Under the pieces are notes generated by a model. The model ran no database searches. It was not told where the DNA came from and saw only the letters and a program-made list of their open reading frames with translations. From positions 62,001 to 126,000 of the forward strand of contig CAIJPN010000024.1 in the NCBI GenBank assembly GCA_903822545.1: DNA of 64,000 nt. The letters are read 5' to 3'. Of this stretch, positions 15,377 through 24,006 are shown in pieces. Both the position numbers and the translations under genes were made by a program. The first letter of the stretch is position 1, and every line of letters begins with the position of its first letter. Source of the DNA: an uncultured Anaerolineae bacterium. GTDB lineage: Bacteria; Chloroflexota; Anaerolineae; Anaerolineales; Villigracilaceae.

Positions 15377-16900
15377 TCAGGCGAGTGCGCCAATTACGGC
15401 TTCGACAGATTCTAGGATTTCTCCCGATTTCACCAGCGCCTTCATGGCGTTGTGGTCGGGATAGAGCGGGCGGTCAACGTGCAGGTGCGCCACATGCTTG
15501 CGGATGGTTTCGCGGGCTTTTAGCGAACCCTTGCCGGGCGTAAACTGGCGGAAATCGAGCGCCTGGGCGGCGGCCATAAATTCGATGCCGAGCACGCCGT
15601 AGGCGTTATCGAGAATCTGGGTGTTTTTCAGTGCCGTATTCATGCCCATCGAGACAAAATCTTCCTGGTCGGCGGCGGCGGGGATGGACAGGATGGAGGC
15701 CGGGGCCGAGAGAATGCGCTGTTCCACGATCAGGTGGTCGGCGGTGTACTGTGAAAGCATCAGGCCGGAGTAAAAGCCCGGTTCGTGGGCCAGGAAGTCG
15801 GGCAGGCCCTGCGAAAGCGCCGGGTTGGTCAGGCGGTTCAGGCGGCGCTCGGAGAGCACACACACCATCGTGATGGCTGCGCCCGCCATATCCATCGGCA
15901 GGGCCACCGGCGAGCCCTGGAAGTTGGCGCCGGTCAGGGTCAGGTTCATTTCAGGGACAAAAATCGGGTTGTCGGCCACGCCGTTCAGTTCAATTTCCAC
16001 CTGGCTGCGGGCATAAGCAATCGCGTCACGCGCCGCGCCAATCACCTGTGGGGTGGAGCGCATCGAGTAGGCGTCCTGCACCTTGGTTTTCATCTTGCCG
16101 GTGGTCAAATCGGAGCCTTCAAACAGGCGGCGGATGTTTTCAGCCGAAGTCACCGCGCCCTTGAAGCCGCGCAGTTCGTGTAATTTGGCATTGTAGGGCT
16201 TCATGTTGCCCAAAAGGGCCTCGATGCTCATGGCGGCGGCGATTTCAGCTTGTTTGATGAATCGTTCCATGTCGAACAGATTCAGGGCGGAAATGGCGGT
16301 CAGGAGATTCGACCCGTTGATGGCGGCCAACCCGTCGCGGGCTTGCAGGCCAGGGATCGGGATCCCCGCCTTTTCCATTGCTTCCCGCCCTGGCAGCCGC
16401 TCGCCGTTAAAGAAAGCTTCGCCTTCCCCCATCAGAAGCAGTGCCGCCTGGGCCATCGGCGCCAGGTCGCCGGATGCGCCGACCGAGCCTTTGGAGCAGA
16501 CCACCGGCGTGACGCCCTTATTGAGCATCTCCACCATCGTCAGCGTGATTTCGGGCCGACAGCCCGAATTGCCATGCGCGTGGACGTTGATGCGCCCCGC
16601 CAGCGCCGCGCGAACATGTTCAATCGGGGCCGGGTCACCGATGCCCGCCGCGTGGTTGTAAATGAGATACTTTTGGAACTCTTTGACCTGGTCATCATTG
16701 AGAATTTTCTCTGAAAATTCACCGATGCCGGTGTTGGTTCCGTACATGATCTCTTTTTTTGCAAGTTTATCTTCGAGCATGGCGCGGCAAACTTTGATGC
16801 GCTCCAGGGCTGCGGGCGCAAGTTCCACTTTTTCACCGTGGCGGGCGATATCTACGAGTTTTTCGATGGTCAGGGATGAACCGTCGAGAACAATGGGCAT
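15377..16900 (-). CDS. hutH: Histidine/aromatic amino acid ammonia-lyase
   Basis: 507 residues, normal length for HAL. The MIO-forming Ala-Ser-Gly lies in [20 protein letters not shown] (about residues 137-156). Other family blocks: [15 protein letters not shown] with the catalytic Tyr, [13 protein letters not shown] at the specificity position, [27 protein letters not shown] and [11 protein letters not shown]. The enzyme removes ammonia from histidine to give urocanate. The specificity pair reads N-H, near the S-H of classical HAL and unlike the F-L or H-L of PAL and TAL, so histidine is favoured. No hutU, hutI or hutG lies nearby, so a lone catabolic or biosynthetic role is open. Confidence 0.88.
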   Translation of the reverse strand: MPIVLDGSSLTIEKLVDIARHGEKVELAPAALERIKVCRAMLEDKLAKKEIMYGTNTGIGEFSEKILNDDQVKEFQKYLIYNHAAGIGDPAPIEHVRAALAGRINVHAHGNSGCRPEITLTMVEMLNKGVTPVVCSKGSVGASGDLAPMAQAALLLMGEGEAFFNGERLPGREAMEKAGIPIPGLQARDGLAAINGSNLLTAISALNLFDMERFIKQAEIAAAMSIEALLGNMKPYNAKLHELRGFKGAVTSAENIRRLFEGSDLTTGKMKTKVQDAYSMRSTPQVIGAARDAIAYARSQVEIELNGVADNPIFVPEMNLTLTGANFQGSPVALPMDMAGAAITMVCVLSERRLNRLTNPALSQGLPDFLAHEPGFYSGLMLSQYTADHLIVEQRILSAPASILSIPAAADQEDFVSMGMNTALKNTQILDNAYGVLGIEFMAAAQALDFRQFTPGKGSLKARETIRKHVAHLHVDRPLYPDHNAMKALVKSGEILESVEAVIGALA

Positions 16901-17113
16901 AGGATGCTCCTTTTGGGAAAAGAATATAACTCTATTCTACCCTCTCCCGTGGCGAGAAAGGCGAGGCGCTTGCATCATACCCGAAGCACGATCCAGAACA
17001 CCAGGTTTTTGTATATCAGAGCTTTTCGACGTGATTGTAAGCACCCAAAAAACAACCAGGTGTCTTGTTTTTAACCTGGATTCCTGGCGGTGAAAGAATT
17101 TTCGGATCGACTC

Positions 17114-18001
17114 TTAATCTTCATCAACAGATGCGGCCAGGGCCAGCGCGCCAAGTATGCCTGAGCGCGTGCCCAGGCCTGGCAAAACAATGTAACGATC
17201 GATTTCGTGGGTGATTTTGCTCGATTGAACGTAGCCATTCAATAGCGCTTGCACCTTTTGGTGTATCAGCGGAAGCATGTGCGCCTGTTGAGCCACCCCG
17301 CCGCCGATAATGATTTTTTGCGGCGACAGTGTGACAATGTAGCTCATTAGCGCCAGCGCGATATAGTGCGCTTCCAAATCCCAGGCGGGGTGGTCGGGTG
17401 GGAGCGTTTCCGCTTTTTGCCCCCATCTTTTTTCGATGGCCGGGCCAGCTGCCAGCCCCTCAAAACAATCAGCGTGGAAAGGGCACCAGCCAGGGAAGGG
17501 GTCTTTTATGGGATCGTGTGGCAGGGGCATGTGTCCCATTTCGGGGTGGATCAGGCCGTGGAGCAGTTTCCCGTTAACCATCGCCCCGCCACCGATTCCT
17601 GTTCCGATGGTCAGGTACAGTACCGGGTCACAGCCCTGGCCCGCGCCCCAGCGTGATTCGGCCAGGGCGGCGCCGTTCACATCGGTATCAAACCCTACCG
17701 GGATACCCAACGCTGACCGGAATGTGCCAACGATATTGGCGTTTGTCCAGCCTGGCTTGGGGGTGGGGAGTATGTGTCCGAATGATGGCGAAACAGGATC
17801 GGGGTCGAGGGGGCCGAAGCAGGCCACACCCAGGGCTGAGATCGGGTCATGTTCCTTGAAAAATGCAATGGCCTGGCCCAAAGTCTCATCTGGCGTGGTG
17901 GTTGGGATGCGGGTTTCGGCAAGGATGTTGTTGGGGCCACCACCAACCGCGCAGATAAATTTTGTGCCGCCGCCTTCGATAGCGCCATATCTAGGTTGCA
18001 T
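17114..18001 (-). CDS. ROK family fructokinase/sugar kinase
   Basis: 295 residues. ATP-binding motif [18 protein letters not shown] at the N-terminus; substrate and catalytic block [19 protein letters not shown]; phosphate motif [17 protein letters not shown]; zinc site in [12 protein letters not shown] and the following C-x-FH-x2-C. This HCHC-type site and the E-G-G-G-T-K start are typical of bacterial ROK fructokinases (YdhR/GmuE type). It phosphorylates fructose or a similar hexose in the cytoplasm. A 4-TM-type membrane gene ends only 18 bp upstream, so both may be cotranscribed. Confidence 0.88.
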   Translation of the reverse strand: MQPRYGAIEGGGTKFICAVGGGPNNILAETRIPTTTPDETLGQAIAFFKEHDPISALGVACFGPLDPDPVSPSFGHILPTPKPGWTNANIVGTFRSALGIPVGFDTDVNGAALAESRWGAGQGCDPVLYLTIGTGIGGGAMVNGKLLHGLIHPEMGHMPLPHDPIKDPFPGWCPFHADCFEGLAAGPAIEKRWGQKAETLPPDHPAWDLEAHYIALALMSYIVTLSPQKIIIGGGVAQQAHMLPLIHQKVQALLNGYVQSSKITHEIDRYIVLPGLGTRSGILGALALAASVDED

Positions 18002-18019
18002 AGGGTATCCTGTATCGGG

Positions 18020-19000
18020 TTAGAAGGGCAGGTTTATCTTTAAAATGCTTGAGATCATGCTGGTTGCCAGCGGGGCCAGGGTGATCAGGCCGGTTTTCAG
18101 GTTTTCTGTGATGCCGACATTGGTTTGCAGCAGGTCATCCAGGGTTTTGCGCTGTTCGATGTCTTGTTTGAGCGAAGATAGGGAATCGAGCGGGCACAGG
18201 TGATCGCGTAGTTTGCGGCTGGTTTCGATGAGTGCCAGGTGTGCCGGGATGTAGATGAGCAGCAAGATGAGTGTGAAGATCAGGCCGAATAAGATGGCAT
18301 TGGTGATCGGGAAGGTCTGTTCGTTTTTTATATCGAGTGCGATCAGGATGGCGCGCAGACCGGCGGTGTTGATGGGGATCATGCTGAGGATGATCCCCAG
18401 GATGGTCAGGTAGTTTTGCAGGCTGGAGCGCAGCGAGAGCAGTTCGTTGATGAGGGGGAAGAGCGCGGTTTCGGAATTTGTGGCCGAGTCGATTTTTTGC
18501 GATAGCTCCTGCGCCCGACCCTGGATCAGCACCATCCCCAGCAGGGCTGGCAGGGTGGTCAGGAAGGTGTAGATATACATGAAGTTCATTCGGGCGCTGT
18601 GTCCCTGGGGGGCATAAGCGAAAAGGTCAAACCCTGTTCTCATTGCTGAGATGAATTGGAGCAGGGAGAAGACAATCGCGGTTAGCAAAATGGCCTGTAA
18701 AAACAGCGAGATGGCGATTTTTCGTTTTTGCCCATTATCACTGCTTTCAAAGCGCTTCAGCGTCAGTTGGATGAGCATTCCCCATAGTGGAATAAACAAG
18801 ATGGTCAGCAGGCAGCACAAGATTCCGAAGAGGAAGACCCAAATGAAGAATGGCTGGGCCGCTACAAAAGCCTGGCCGACTTTGTCACCGGGCAGGGGGT
18901 AATTCCATGTGAATAAAGCCAGGGCCAGGAATACTCCCAGGGAACCGGTCAGGAGAACGTAGTATGGGCTAAAAATTGTGGTGATGGGGGGTGATTTCAT
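18020..19000 (-). CDS. Membrane protein of unknown function, six TM segments
   Basis: 326 residues. Hydrophobic segments are visible at about residues 9-29 (SPYYVLLTGSLGVFLALALF), 47-70, 92-115, 140-160, 205-228 and 238-262. A predicted cytoplasmic stretch between TM4 and TM5 carries LRSSLQNYLTILG, and the C-terminus ends with HLCPLDSLSSLKQDIEQRKT and a last hydrophobic patch. I do not recognise the family. It is followed after 18 bp by the ROK kinase gene on the same strand; no transport motif is evident. Confidence 0.75.
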   Translation of the reverse strand: MKSPPITTIFSPYYVLLTGSLGVFLALALFTWNYPLPGDKVGQAFVAAQPFFIWVFLFGILCCLLTILFIPLWGMLIQLTLKRFESSDNGQKRKIAISLFLQAILLTAIVFSLLQFISAMRTGFDLFAYAPQGHSARMNFMYIYTFLTTLPALLGMVLIQGRAQELSQKIDSATNSETALFPLINELLSLRSSLQNYLTILGIILSMIPINTAGLRAILIALDIKNEQTFPITNAILFGLIFTLILLLIYIPAHLALIETSRKLRDHLCPLDSLSSLKQDIEQRKTLDDLLQTNVGITENLKTGLITLAPLATSMISSILKINLPF

Positions 19001-19180
19001 CGCAGCCTCTATCTGAAAATTGAAAAACTTCTTGCCGGGGTTTGTGGTTTACCACGCTGCCCGGTGATGCTGCTACGGGGCAACATACGATACCCCGTAA
19101 ATGGGGCCGGCAAACCCAATCTGTTGTGTCCAGGCAGTGAGATGGAAAAGCGATGAATTTATTGTACAGCGGATTGGCCG

Positions 19181-19615
19181 TTAAAAAGGCATGTTGAAAT
19201 AGCGCCCAATGGCCCAAAACAGGATGCCTGCAATTAACGCCGCAATTGCCAGCTCAACTTCACGGATGGAAACCGTCCACTCATCCTTCACGTAGGCGCG
19301 GCCCGGCAGTTCGATATCGTAAATTACATCTATGCTCTGGCCGGGCTGGTAGCGTTGTTGGGGCAGGATGCTGCTGGTGACAACTTCCAGCACCATTTCG
19401 GTTCCGCGGGGTGAAATGTAGCTGACCAGCGGGCGATCCTGGTTGCCAAAACTGGCTGCCCACAGCCAGCCCATTGCGCTTCTGGATGATTTGACTGTGC
19501 CGGTTGTCCGGGCGCAGTTTTTATTGATGTTGCGCATGCGCCACAGGCCACGCAGGGCCGGGATGCCGGTTACAAGGCTGACCGTGAAGGCCAGCAGGGA
19601 GAAACCATAAATCAT
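19181..19615 (-). CDS. DUF3592-like membrane protein
   Basis: About 144 residues with one membrane segment at each end (IYGFSLLAFTVSLVTGIPAL and ELAIAALIAGILFWAIGRYF) and a beta-rich middle: ARTTGTVKSSRS, RPLVSYISPRGTEMVLEV, YQPGQSIDVIYDIELPGRAYV. This G-x-V ... P-x-V-x-Y ... G-x3-V-x-Y-D pattern matches DUF3592, a small domain exposed between two membrane helices, function unknown. The ATG at 19615 is chosen because AAGGAG sits at good distance; an ATG 21 bases upstream lacks one. Confidence 0.75.
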   Translation of the reverse strand: MIYGFSLLAFTVSLVTGIPALRGLWRMRNINKNCARTTGTVKSSRSAMGWLWAASFGNQDRPLVSYISPRGTEMVLEVVTSSILPQQRYQPGQSIDVIYDIELPGRAYVKDEWTVSIREVELAIAALIAGILFWAIGRYFNMPF

Positions 19616-19683
19616 GGGCAATGCTCCTTCGGGCAAACAGATGTTATAGATCTGTCGTACTCAATCTTATAGTAAAAAATGCG

Positions 19684-19831
19684 GCTCCACCGTTTCTGGT
19701 GTGAAAACCGTAAGGGCGACCCGTCAAGCGTGAGAGATCACCCATTTATGCCGGGATTTCTAGCAAAAAGACGCTTATTTACGCCCTGGCGGGTCGCTCC
19801 TACCCCACCATCCCGTTAAAAACGGGAGAGC
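19684..19831. repeat. MITE-like inverted-repeat element, copy A
   Basis: A 148-bp element bounded by GCTCCACCGTTT (left) and the complement of GCTCTCCCGTTTTT (right). Inside, GTAAGGGCGACCCG and CGGGTCGCTCCTAC form an inner pair of inverted repeats. Its reverse complement is nearly identical to copy C (23854-24002) over the full length, including the GGGATGG and TTTTTGC blocks. No flanking direct repeat is seen. Confidence 0.85.
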
Positions 19832-20300
19832 CCTCTCGCTTCGCCTGATCACGCGTTTGGATGCCACAATCTTACCTGACTATGACAGGTTTCTCAAAGA
19901 TAAAAGATACCGTTGGCGCACTACCCGTCCATTACTTCTTTCGGCGGGAAGCTGGGGCGGATGAACTCTCTGACGTTTTCTTTTCGGAAAGCGCCAGGGC
20001 TTTTTTCTGGTTAAACGGAATGATCCAACCTGGCTGGCGTTGCGCATCCTTTAGCAAATTAACGCTAACCCAGGTTGCTGCCTTTTAGAATCTGGGCTGT
20101 CCTGCGATCCAAAATACCAAAACCGCCAAAGGGGTAAGATTCGCTGGCTTTCTAAAAGTCGCTAAACAAACTAACAACTTTGCTGCGGTGTAGCGGTTTT
20201 TGCTGCCGTATCAATCTCCCAAGGGTCAGTTTTACCCATCTACCGGGAGATTGATTCGGCAAAGAGACCTCCCTCAGATCTTGAGAAAGCCGTATTTGGC
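19832..20300. other. Gene-free stretch upstream of the valS promoter
   Basis: About 470 bp between copy A and the valS promoter. Open frames here are short and without Shine-Dalgarno or family resemblance. The only clear structure is a hairpin at 20204-20261: TGCCG plus ATCAATCTCCC pairs with GGGAGATTGAT plus CGGCA (16 pairs with one T-T mismatch), enclosing a second GGGT/ACCC pair. It ends 40 bp before the -35 box and has no U-run. Confidence 0.5.
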
Positions 20301-20330
20301 TTGACGCATTTTTGTCGATTTCGGTATAAT
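20301..20330 (+). promoter_or_regulatory. Sigma-70-type promoter of the T-box/valS unit
   Basis: TTGACG at 20301-20306 and a perfect TATAAT at 20325-20330 are 18 bp apart. Transcription would begin near 20337, just before the conserved T-box stem I, which strongly supports the assignment. Confidence 0.85.
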
Positions 20331-20337
20331 GAATGTA

Positions 20338-20619
20338 TCTCCGGGAGGAGTAAGCGAGTGTAACGCTGACATACCCTGACGGGTATTACAGAGAAGGCGG
20401 TCAACGGCTGGAAGCCGCCACAGCAAACTCGCGCTGAATGTCGCCCGGAACGATTGCCGAAGAAAGTCTCAGACAAGTAGACCGGCACGGGTGCGCCCGT
20501 TAGCGCGCAGGCTGGTGATTGCCAGCCCCAAGTGCGCACCCTGAGCATGGTCGAAGGGCGCGAATCGAGGTGGTACCGCGGAGTTTCGGCTTCGTCCTCT
20601 GGATGGGCGAAGTTTTTTT
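20338..20619 (+). promoter_or_regulatory. T-box riboswitch (tRNA-Val, GUC specifier)
   Basis: The T-box sequence AGGTGGTACCGCGG lies at 20568-20581 and is followed by a transcription terminator (20590-20619). Stem I can be traced: CCGGG (20342-20346) pairs with CCCGG (20444-20448), GCGAGT (about 20354-20359) with ACTCGC (20427-20432), and the loop between them holds AGGAGTAA on one side and GCTGAAT then GTC on the other. GUC at 20440-20442 is in the specifier position and is a valine codon. The AGAGA bulge region (20390-20395) and a GGCGG/CCGCC distal stem are also present. Uncharged tRNA-Val would favour the antiterminator and let transcription continue. Confidence 0.93.
20590..20619 (+). 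terminator. T-box intrinsic terminator
   Basis: CTTCGTCC (20590-20597) pairs with GGGCGAAG (20605-20612) and is followed by seven T (20613-20619). Its 5' neighbour is the T-box sequence, as expected for a transcriptional T-box. Confidence 0.85.
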
Positions 20620-20637
20620 ATTTCTACGGAGCGAGTA

Positions 20638-20904
20638 ATGGATACAAAGACGGTTATCCAATCGCAATACCTGGCGGCGCTGGAGATGCTGAAACAGGTC
20701 ATTGTTTTGTGCCCGGAGGCGTTATAAAACGCTCCGGGTGACAAGGATAAATCCTGGAACAAGGCCTATCACGCGCCGTTTTTCGTGCACCTGTATTTAC
20801 AGGAAGCGAGGCGCATTTCCAGCCCTGGGAGAAGCACTACGACCCAGATTCAGGCGTGCCTTTCAGCCGCGAGGAAGTGCTGTTGGGGCCTGCCACAACT
20901 CATA
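20638..20904 (+). pseudogene. Broken DinB-like gene between T-box and valS
   Basis: Reading from ATG 20638 (behind GGAG) gives MDTKTVIQSQYLAALEMLKQ and then CPEAL, followed by an in-frame TAA at 20725-20727; the frame continues as DKSWNKAYHAPFFVHLYLQ, a degraded form of the W-x-AYH-x-LF-x-HLYL region of DinB-like proteins. A -1 shift near 20802 is needed to reach AHFQPWEKHYDPDSGVPFSR and EEVL. The C-terminal half is absent: repeat copy B begins a few bases later. The fragment sits right behind the T-box terminator. Family assignment is from recollection of conserved residues. Confidence 0.65.
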
Positions 20905-20911
20905 AATTACG

Positions 20912-21057
20912 GCTCCACCGTTTTTTGTGTGAAACCGTAAGGGCGACCCTTTAGGGCACAAATCGGTTCAATTTTGCAGAGAAATCCGGCATAATGCTGC
21001 GATTTTTCACGCCGGGCGAGTCGCCCCTATCGATCATCACAATAAAAACGGAATAGC
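20912..21057. repeat. MITE-like inverted-repeat element, copy B
   Basis: Same orientation as copy A: begins GCTCCACCGTTTTTTG, then GTGTGAAACCGTAAGGGCGACCC, and ends GAGTCGCCCCTAT ... AAAAACGGAATAGC. The right terminus is more diverged. It lies between the broken DinB-like gene and valS, ending about 20 bp before the valS start, so it is within the T-box-controlled transcript. Confidence 0.8.
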
Positions 21058-21079
21058 CTAAAACCTTTACGGAGAATGA

Positions 21080-23797
21080 ATGAGCACTTACGAACTGCCC
21101 AAAGCCTATGATTTCAAATCCACAGAAGAGCGGATTTACGCCATGTGGGAGAATGGCGGCTACTTCCAGCCGCACAACGACCCGAACAAACCGGATTTCG
21201 ACCCGAATGTGAAACCGTTTGTCATCTCGATCCCCCCGCCGAACGTGACCGGCGAACTGCACCTGGGTCACGCCATGTTCGTCAGCATGGAAGACCTGAT
21301 GATCCGCTACCACCGCATGAAGGGTTATTCCACGCTGTGGGTGCCGGGCACCGACCATGCCGGCATCGCCACGCAGTTGATGGTGGAACGCCAGCTCATC
21401 AAGGAAGGCACCAGCCGCGAAACGGTGGGCCGCGATGAATTCCTGCGCCGCACCTGGGCCTGGAAGGAAGAAAAAGGCGGCATGATCACCCGCCAGATTC
21501 GCCGCCTGGGAGCCTCCTGCGACTGGACGCGCGAACGCTTCACCATGGACGCCGGTCTCTCGAAGGCCGTGCGCGAGGCCTTTGTGCGCCTGTACGAAAA
21601 GGGACTGATCTATCGCGGCCCGCGCCTGATCAACTGGAGCCCCGGCCTGAAAACCGCCGTCTCTGACCTGGAAGTGGAATATTCCGAGGAACCCGGCACG
21701 CTGTATTACTTCAAATACATGCTGGCTGATGACTCTGTCGGGACGGGGTCACCCCACCCCGACGGTGGAGAATACATCCCCGTCGCCACCACCCGCCCTG
21801 AGACAATTCTCGGCGATACGGCGGTGGCTGTCCACCCGGAAGATGAGCGCTACCAGAAGTTTATCGGTAAAATGGTGGTAGTGCCCATGCTGGGGCGCGA
21901 AATCCCCGTGATTGCCGATGAATATGTGGCCCGCGATTTCGGCACCGGGGCGCTGAAAATCACCCCTGGGCACGACCCCAACGACTACGAGATCGGCCAC
22001 CGCCACGGGTTGGCGATTATCTCCATGCTGGATAAAAGCGCCCGGGTGAATGAAAACGGCGGCCCCTATGCGGGCATGGATCGCTTTGAAGCGCGCAAAA
22101 AACTGTGGGCCGACATGAAATCCGCCGGGCTGGTTATCAAAGAAGAGCCGTATACGCTCAATGTGCCGCGCTCCCAGCGTGGCGGCGAGATCGTTGAGCC
22201 AATGATTTCGGAGCAGTGGTTCGTGCGCATCGAAGAGCAGGCCCAAAAAGGCCTGGCGGCGGTCAAAAACGGCGACATCAAGATCGTGCCGGAGCATTTC
22301 GAGAAGGTTTATTACAACTGGCTGGAAAACATCCAGGATTGGTGCATCAGCCGCCAGCTTTGGTGGGGGCACCGCATCCCGGTCTGGTACTGCGCCGATT
22401 GTGGCAAGCAAACCTGCGCCCGCGAAGACCCCGCCGCCTGCGCTCACTGCGGCTCGACGAAGATCGAACAGGACCCGGACGTGCTCGACACCTGGTTCTC
22501 CAGCGGCCTGTGGCCCTTCTCCACGCTCGGCTGGCCCGACCAGACCCCCGACCTGGGCTACTTCTACCCCACCAGCTACATGGAAACCGGCTACGACATC
22601 CTGTTCTTCTGGGTGGCGCGCATGATCATGAGCGGCCTGGAGTTCACCGAGGAAGCCCCCTTCCACACCGTTTACCTGCACGGCCTGATCCGCGACGAGC
22701 ACGGCCAGAAAATGTCCAAAACCAAGGGCAACGTCATCGACCCGCTGATCGTGATGAACGAACTGGGCACCGATGCGCTGCGTTTCACCCTTCTGGTGGG
22801 TTCCACCCCCGGCAAAGACTCCAACCTGAGCGTCAAAAAGGTGGAAGCCAACCGCAATTTTGCCAACAAATTGTGGAATACCGGCCGGTTTGCCATCAAT
22901 GCCATCTCAGCCCAAGAAGCAGCGCCCGCCGAACAGGCCGATTGGACGCTGGCCGACTCGTGGATTTGGGCGCGCGCGCAGGAACTCGTCCGCAGCGTGG
23001 AGCGCCTGTTCGAAACCTTCCAGTACGGCCAGGCTGGACAGATGATCTACGACTTCCTGTGGAGCGATTTCGCCGACTGGTATCTCGAAATTGCCAAACA
23101 GCAGCTCAATGCGGGTGGCGCGCGCGCCTATCGCACCGCCGAAACCCTGGCGCGCGTGCTGGATATTGCCCTGCGCCTGCTGCACCCCTTCACGCCCTTC
23201 GTCACCGAAGAAATCTGGGGGCACCTGCGCAGCGCCGTCAAGCAATCTACGCTGGCGCAACTGGCCGGGGACTGGCCCGAAGTGCTGATGGTGGCATCCT
23301 TCCCCGAAGCGCGCCAGAGCGAAGGCTGGGAAAAGCAAAAAGAAGCAGATTTCATCCTGGTGCAGGAAGTCATCCGCTCCATCCGCAACGTGCGCGCCGA
23401 AAAGACAGTCAAGCCAAGCCTGAAACTGGCCGCCACCATGGTGGATGCCAGCGGCCTGGTGCAGCAGGAAGCCAAAGTGATCGCAGCCCTGGCGAATCTG
23501 GATGAAACGCGGCTGACGATTTTGCCCGCGCTGGAAACGAAACCGGAAGGCTACATCGCCCTGGTGGTGGCTTCTGTTGAAATTTACCTGCCACTGGCTG
23601 AGTTGGCCGACCCCGCCGAGGAGCGTGCCCGCCTTTCAAAGGAATTGGCTGAGGCTGAAGCGCAAATCGCCCGGCTGGAGAAGCTGCTTGGCTCCGATTT
23701 CGCCAACAAAGCCCCGGCGGCGGTGGTTGCCAAAGAGCGCGAGAAACTGGCAACTTATAAAGAGACTGCCGAAAAGATTAAATCCCAGTTGGGCTAA
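21080..23797 (+). CDS. valS: Valine--tRNA ligase
   Basis: 905 residues, typical for class I ValRS. HIGH-type motif HLGH in PPPNVTGELHLGHAMFVS (about residues 47-64), the TLWVPGTDHAGIATQ block, the editing domain with VATTRPETILGDTAVAVHP, a zinc-like cluster C-x2-C and C-x2-C in WYCADCGKQ and ACAHCGS, the KMSKS-type loop KMSKTKGNVIDP, the anticodon-binding domain and a C-terminal coiled coil (EERARLSKELAEAEAQIARL). It charges tRNA-Val. Start ATG 21080 follows GGAG at 21071-21074. Control by the T-box leader 460 bp upstream is expected. Confidence 0.98.
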   Translation: MSTYELPKAYDFKSTEERIYAMWENGGYFQPHNDPNKPDFDPNVKPFVISIPPPNVTGELHLGHAMFVSMEDLMIRYHRMKGYSTLWVPGTDHAGIATQLMVERQLIKEGTSRETVGRDEFLRRTWAWKEEKGGMITRQIRRLGASCDWTRERFTMDAGLSKAVREAFVRLYEKGLIYRGPRLINWSPGLKTAVSDLEVEYSEEPGTLYYFKYMLADDSVGTGSPHPDGGEYIPVATTRPETILGDTAVAVHPEDERYQKFIGKMVVVPMLGREIPVIADEYVARDFGTGALKITPGHDPNDYEIGHRHGLAIISMLDKSARVNENGGPYAGMDRFEARKKLWADMKSAGLVIKEEPYTLNVPRSQRGGEIVEPMISEQWFVRIEEQAQKGLAAVKNGDIKIVPEHFEKVYYNWLENIQDWCISRQLWWGHRIPVWYCADCGKQTCAREDPAACAHCGSTKIEQDPDVLDTWFSSGLWPFSTLGWPDQTPDLGYFYPTSYMETGYDILFFWVARMIMSGLEFTEEAPFHTVYLHGLIRDEHGQKMSKTKGNVIDPLIVMNELGTDALRFTLLVGSTPGKDSNLSVKKVEANRNFANKLWNTGRFAINAISAQEAAPAEQADWTLADSWIWARAQELVRSVERLFETFQYGQAGQMIYDFLWSDFADWYLEIAKQQLNAGGARAYRTAETLARVLDIALRLLHPFTPFVTEEIWGHLRSAVKQSTLAQLAGDWPEVLMVASFPEARQSEGWEKQKEADFILVQEVIRSIRNVRAEKTVKPSLKLAATMVDASGLVQQEAKVIAALANLDETRLTILPALETKPEGYIALVVASVEIYLPLAELADPAEERARLSKELAEAEAQIARLEKLLGSDFANKAPAAVVAKEREKLATYKETAEKIKSQLG

Positions 23798-23807
23798 AAA
23801 CCTGGTT

Positions 23808-23849
23808 AAAAACAATGACAGTCACTTTTGAGTGACTGTCATTGTTTTT
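23808..23849. terminator. Strong terminator after valS
   Basis: A 19-bp perfect stem (23808-23826 with 23831-23849) has loop TTTG and runs into T5 on the plus strand and T5 on the minus strand, so it can stop transcription from both sides. Confidence 0.92.
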
Positions 23850-23853
23850 AAAG

Positions 23854-24002
23854 GCTCTCCCGTTTTTAACGGGATGGCATGGTAGGGGCGACCCGCCAGG
23901 GCATAACTGAGCGCCTTTTTGCAAGAAATCCTGGCATAAATAGGTGATTTTTCACGCTTGACGGGTCGCCCTTACGGGTTTTCACACCAAAAACGGTAGA
24001 GC
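23854..24002. repeat. MITE-like inverted-repeat element, copy C, with target-site duplication
   Basis: 149 bp, opposite orientation to A. Ends are GCTCTCCCGTTTTT and the complement of GCTCTACCGTTTTT (one mismatch). Flanks are GTTTTTAAAG (23844-23853) and ATTTTTAAAG (24003-24012), a 9-of-10 direct repeat directly abutting both ends, as left by transposition. The right flank overlaps the stop codon of the next gene. Confidence 0.88.
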
Positions 24003-24006
24003 ATTT

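Noticed and set aside
19861-20088. 75-codon frame upstream of the T-box
   Set aside because: No binding site, no family resemblance, and mixed-composition sequence typical of spacer.
21749-22702. 317-codon open frame on the minus strand within valS
   Set aside because: Antisense to the editing and catalytic domains; no recognisable domain.
22216-23505. Long Arg/Pro-rich open frame inside valS
   Set aside because: It overlaps ValRS catalytic motifs in another frame, lacks a ribosome-binding site and reads as low-complexity Arg/Pro; a shadow of GC-rich coding DNA.
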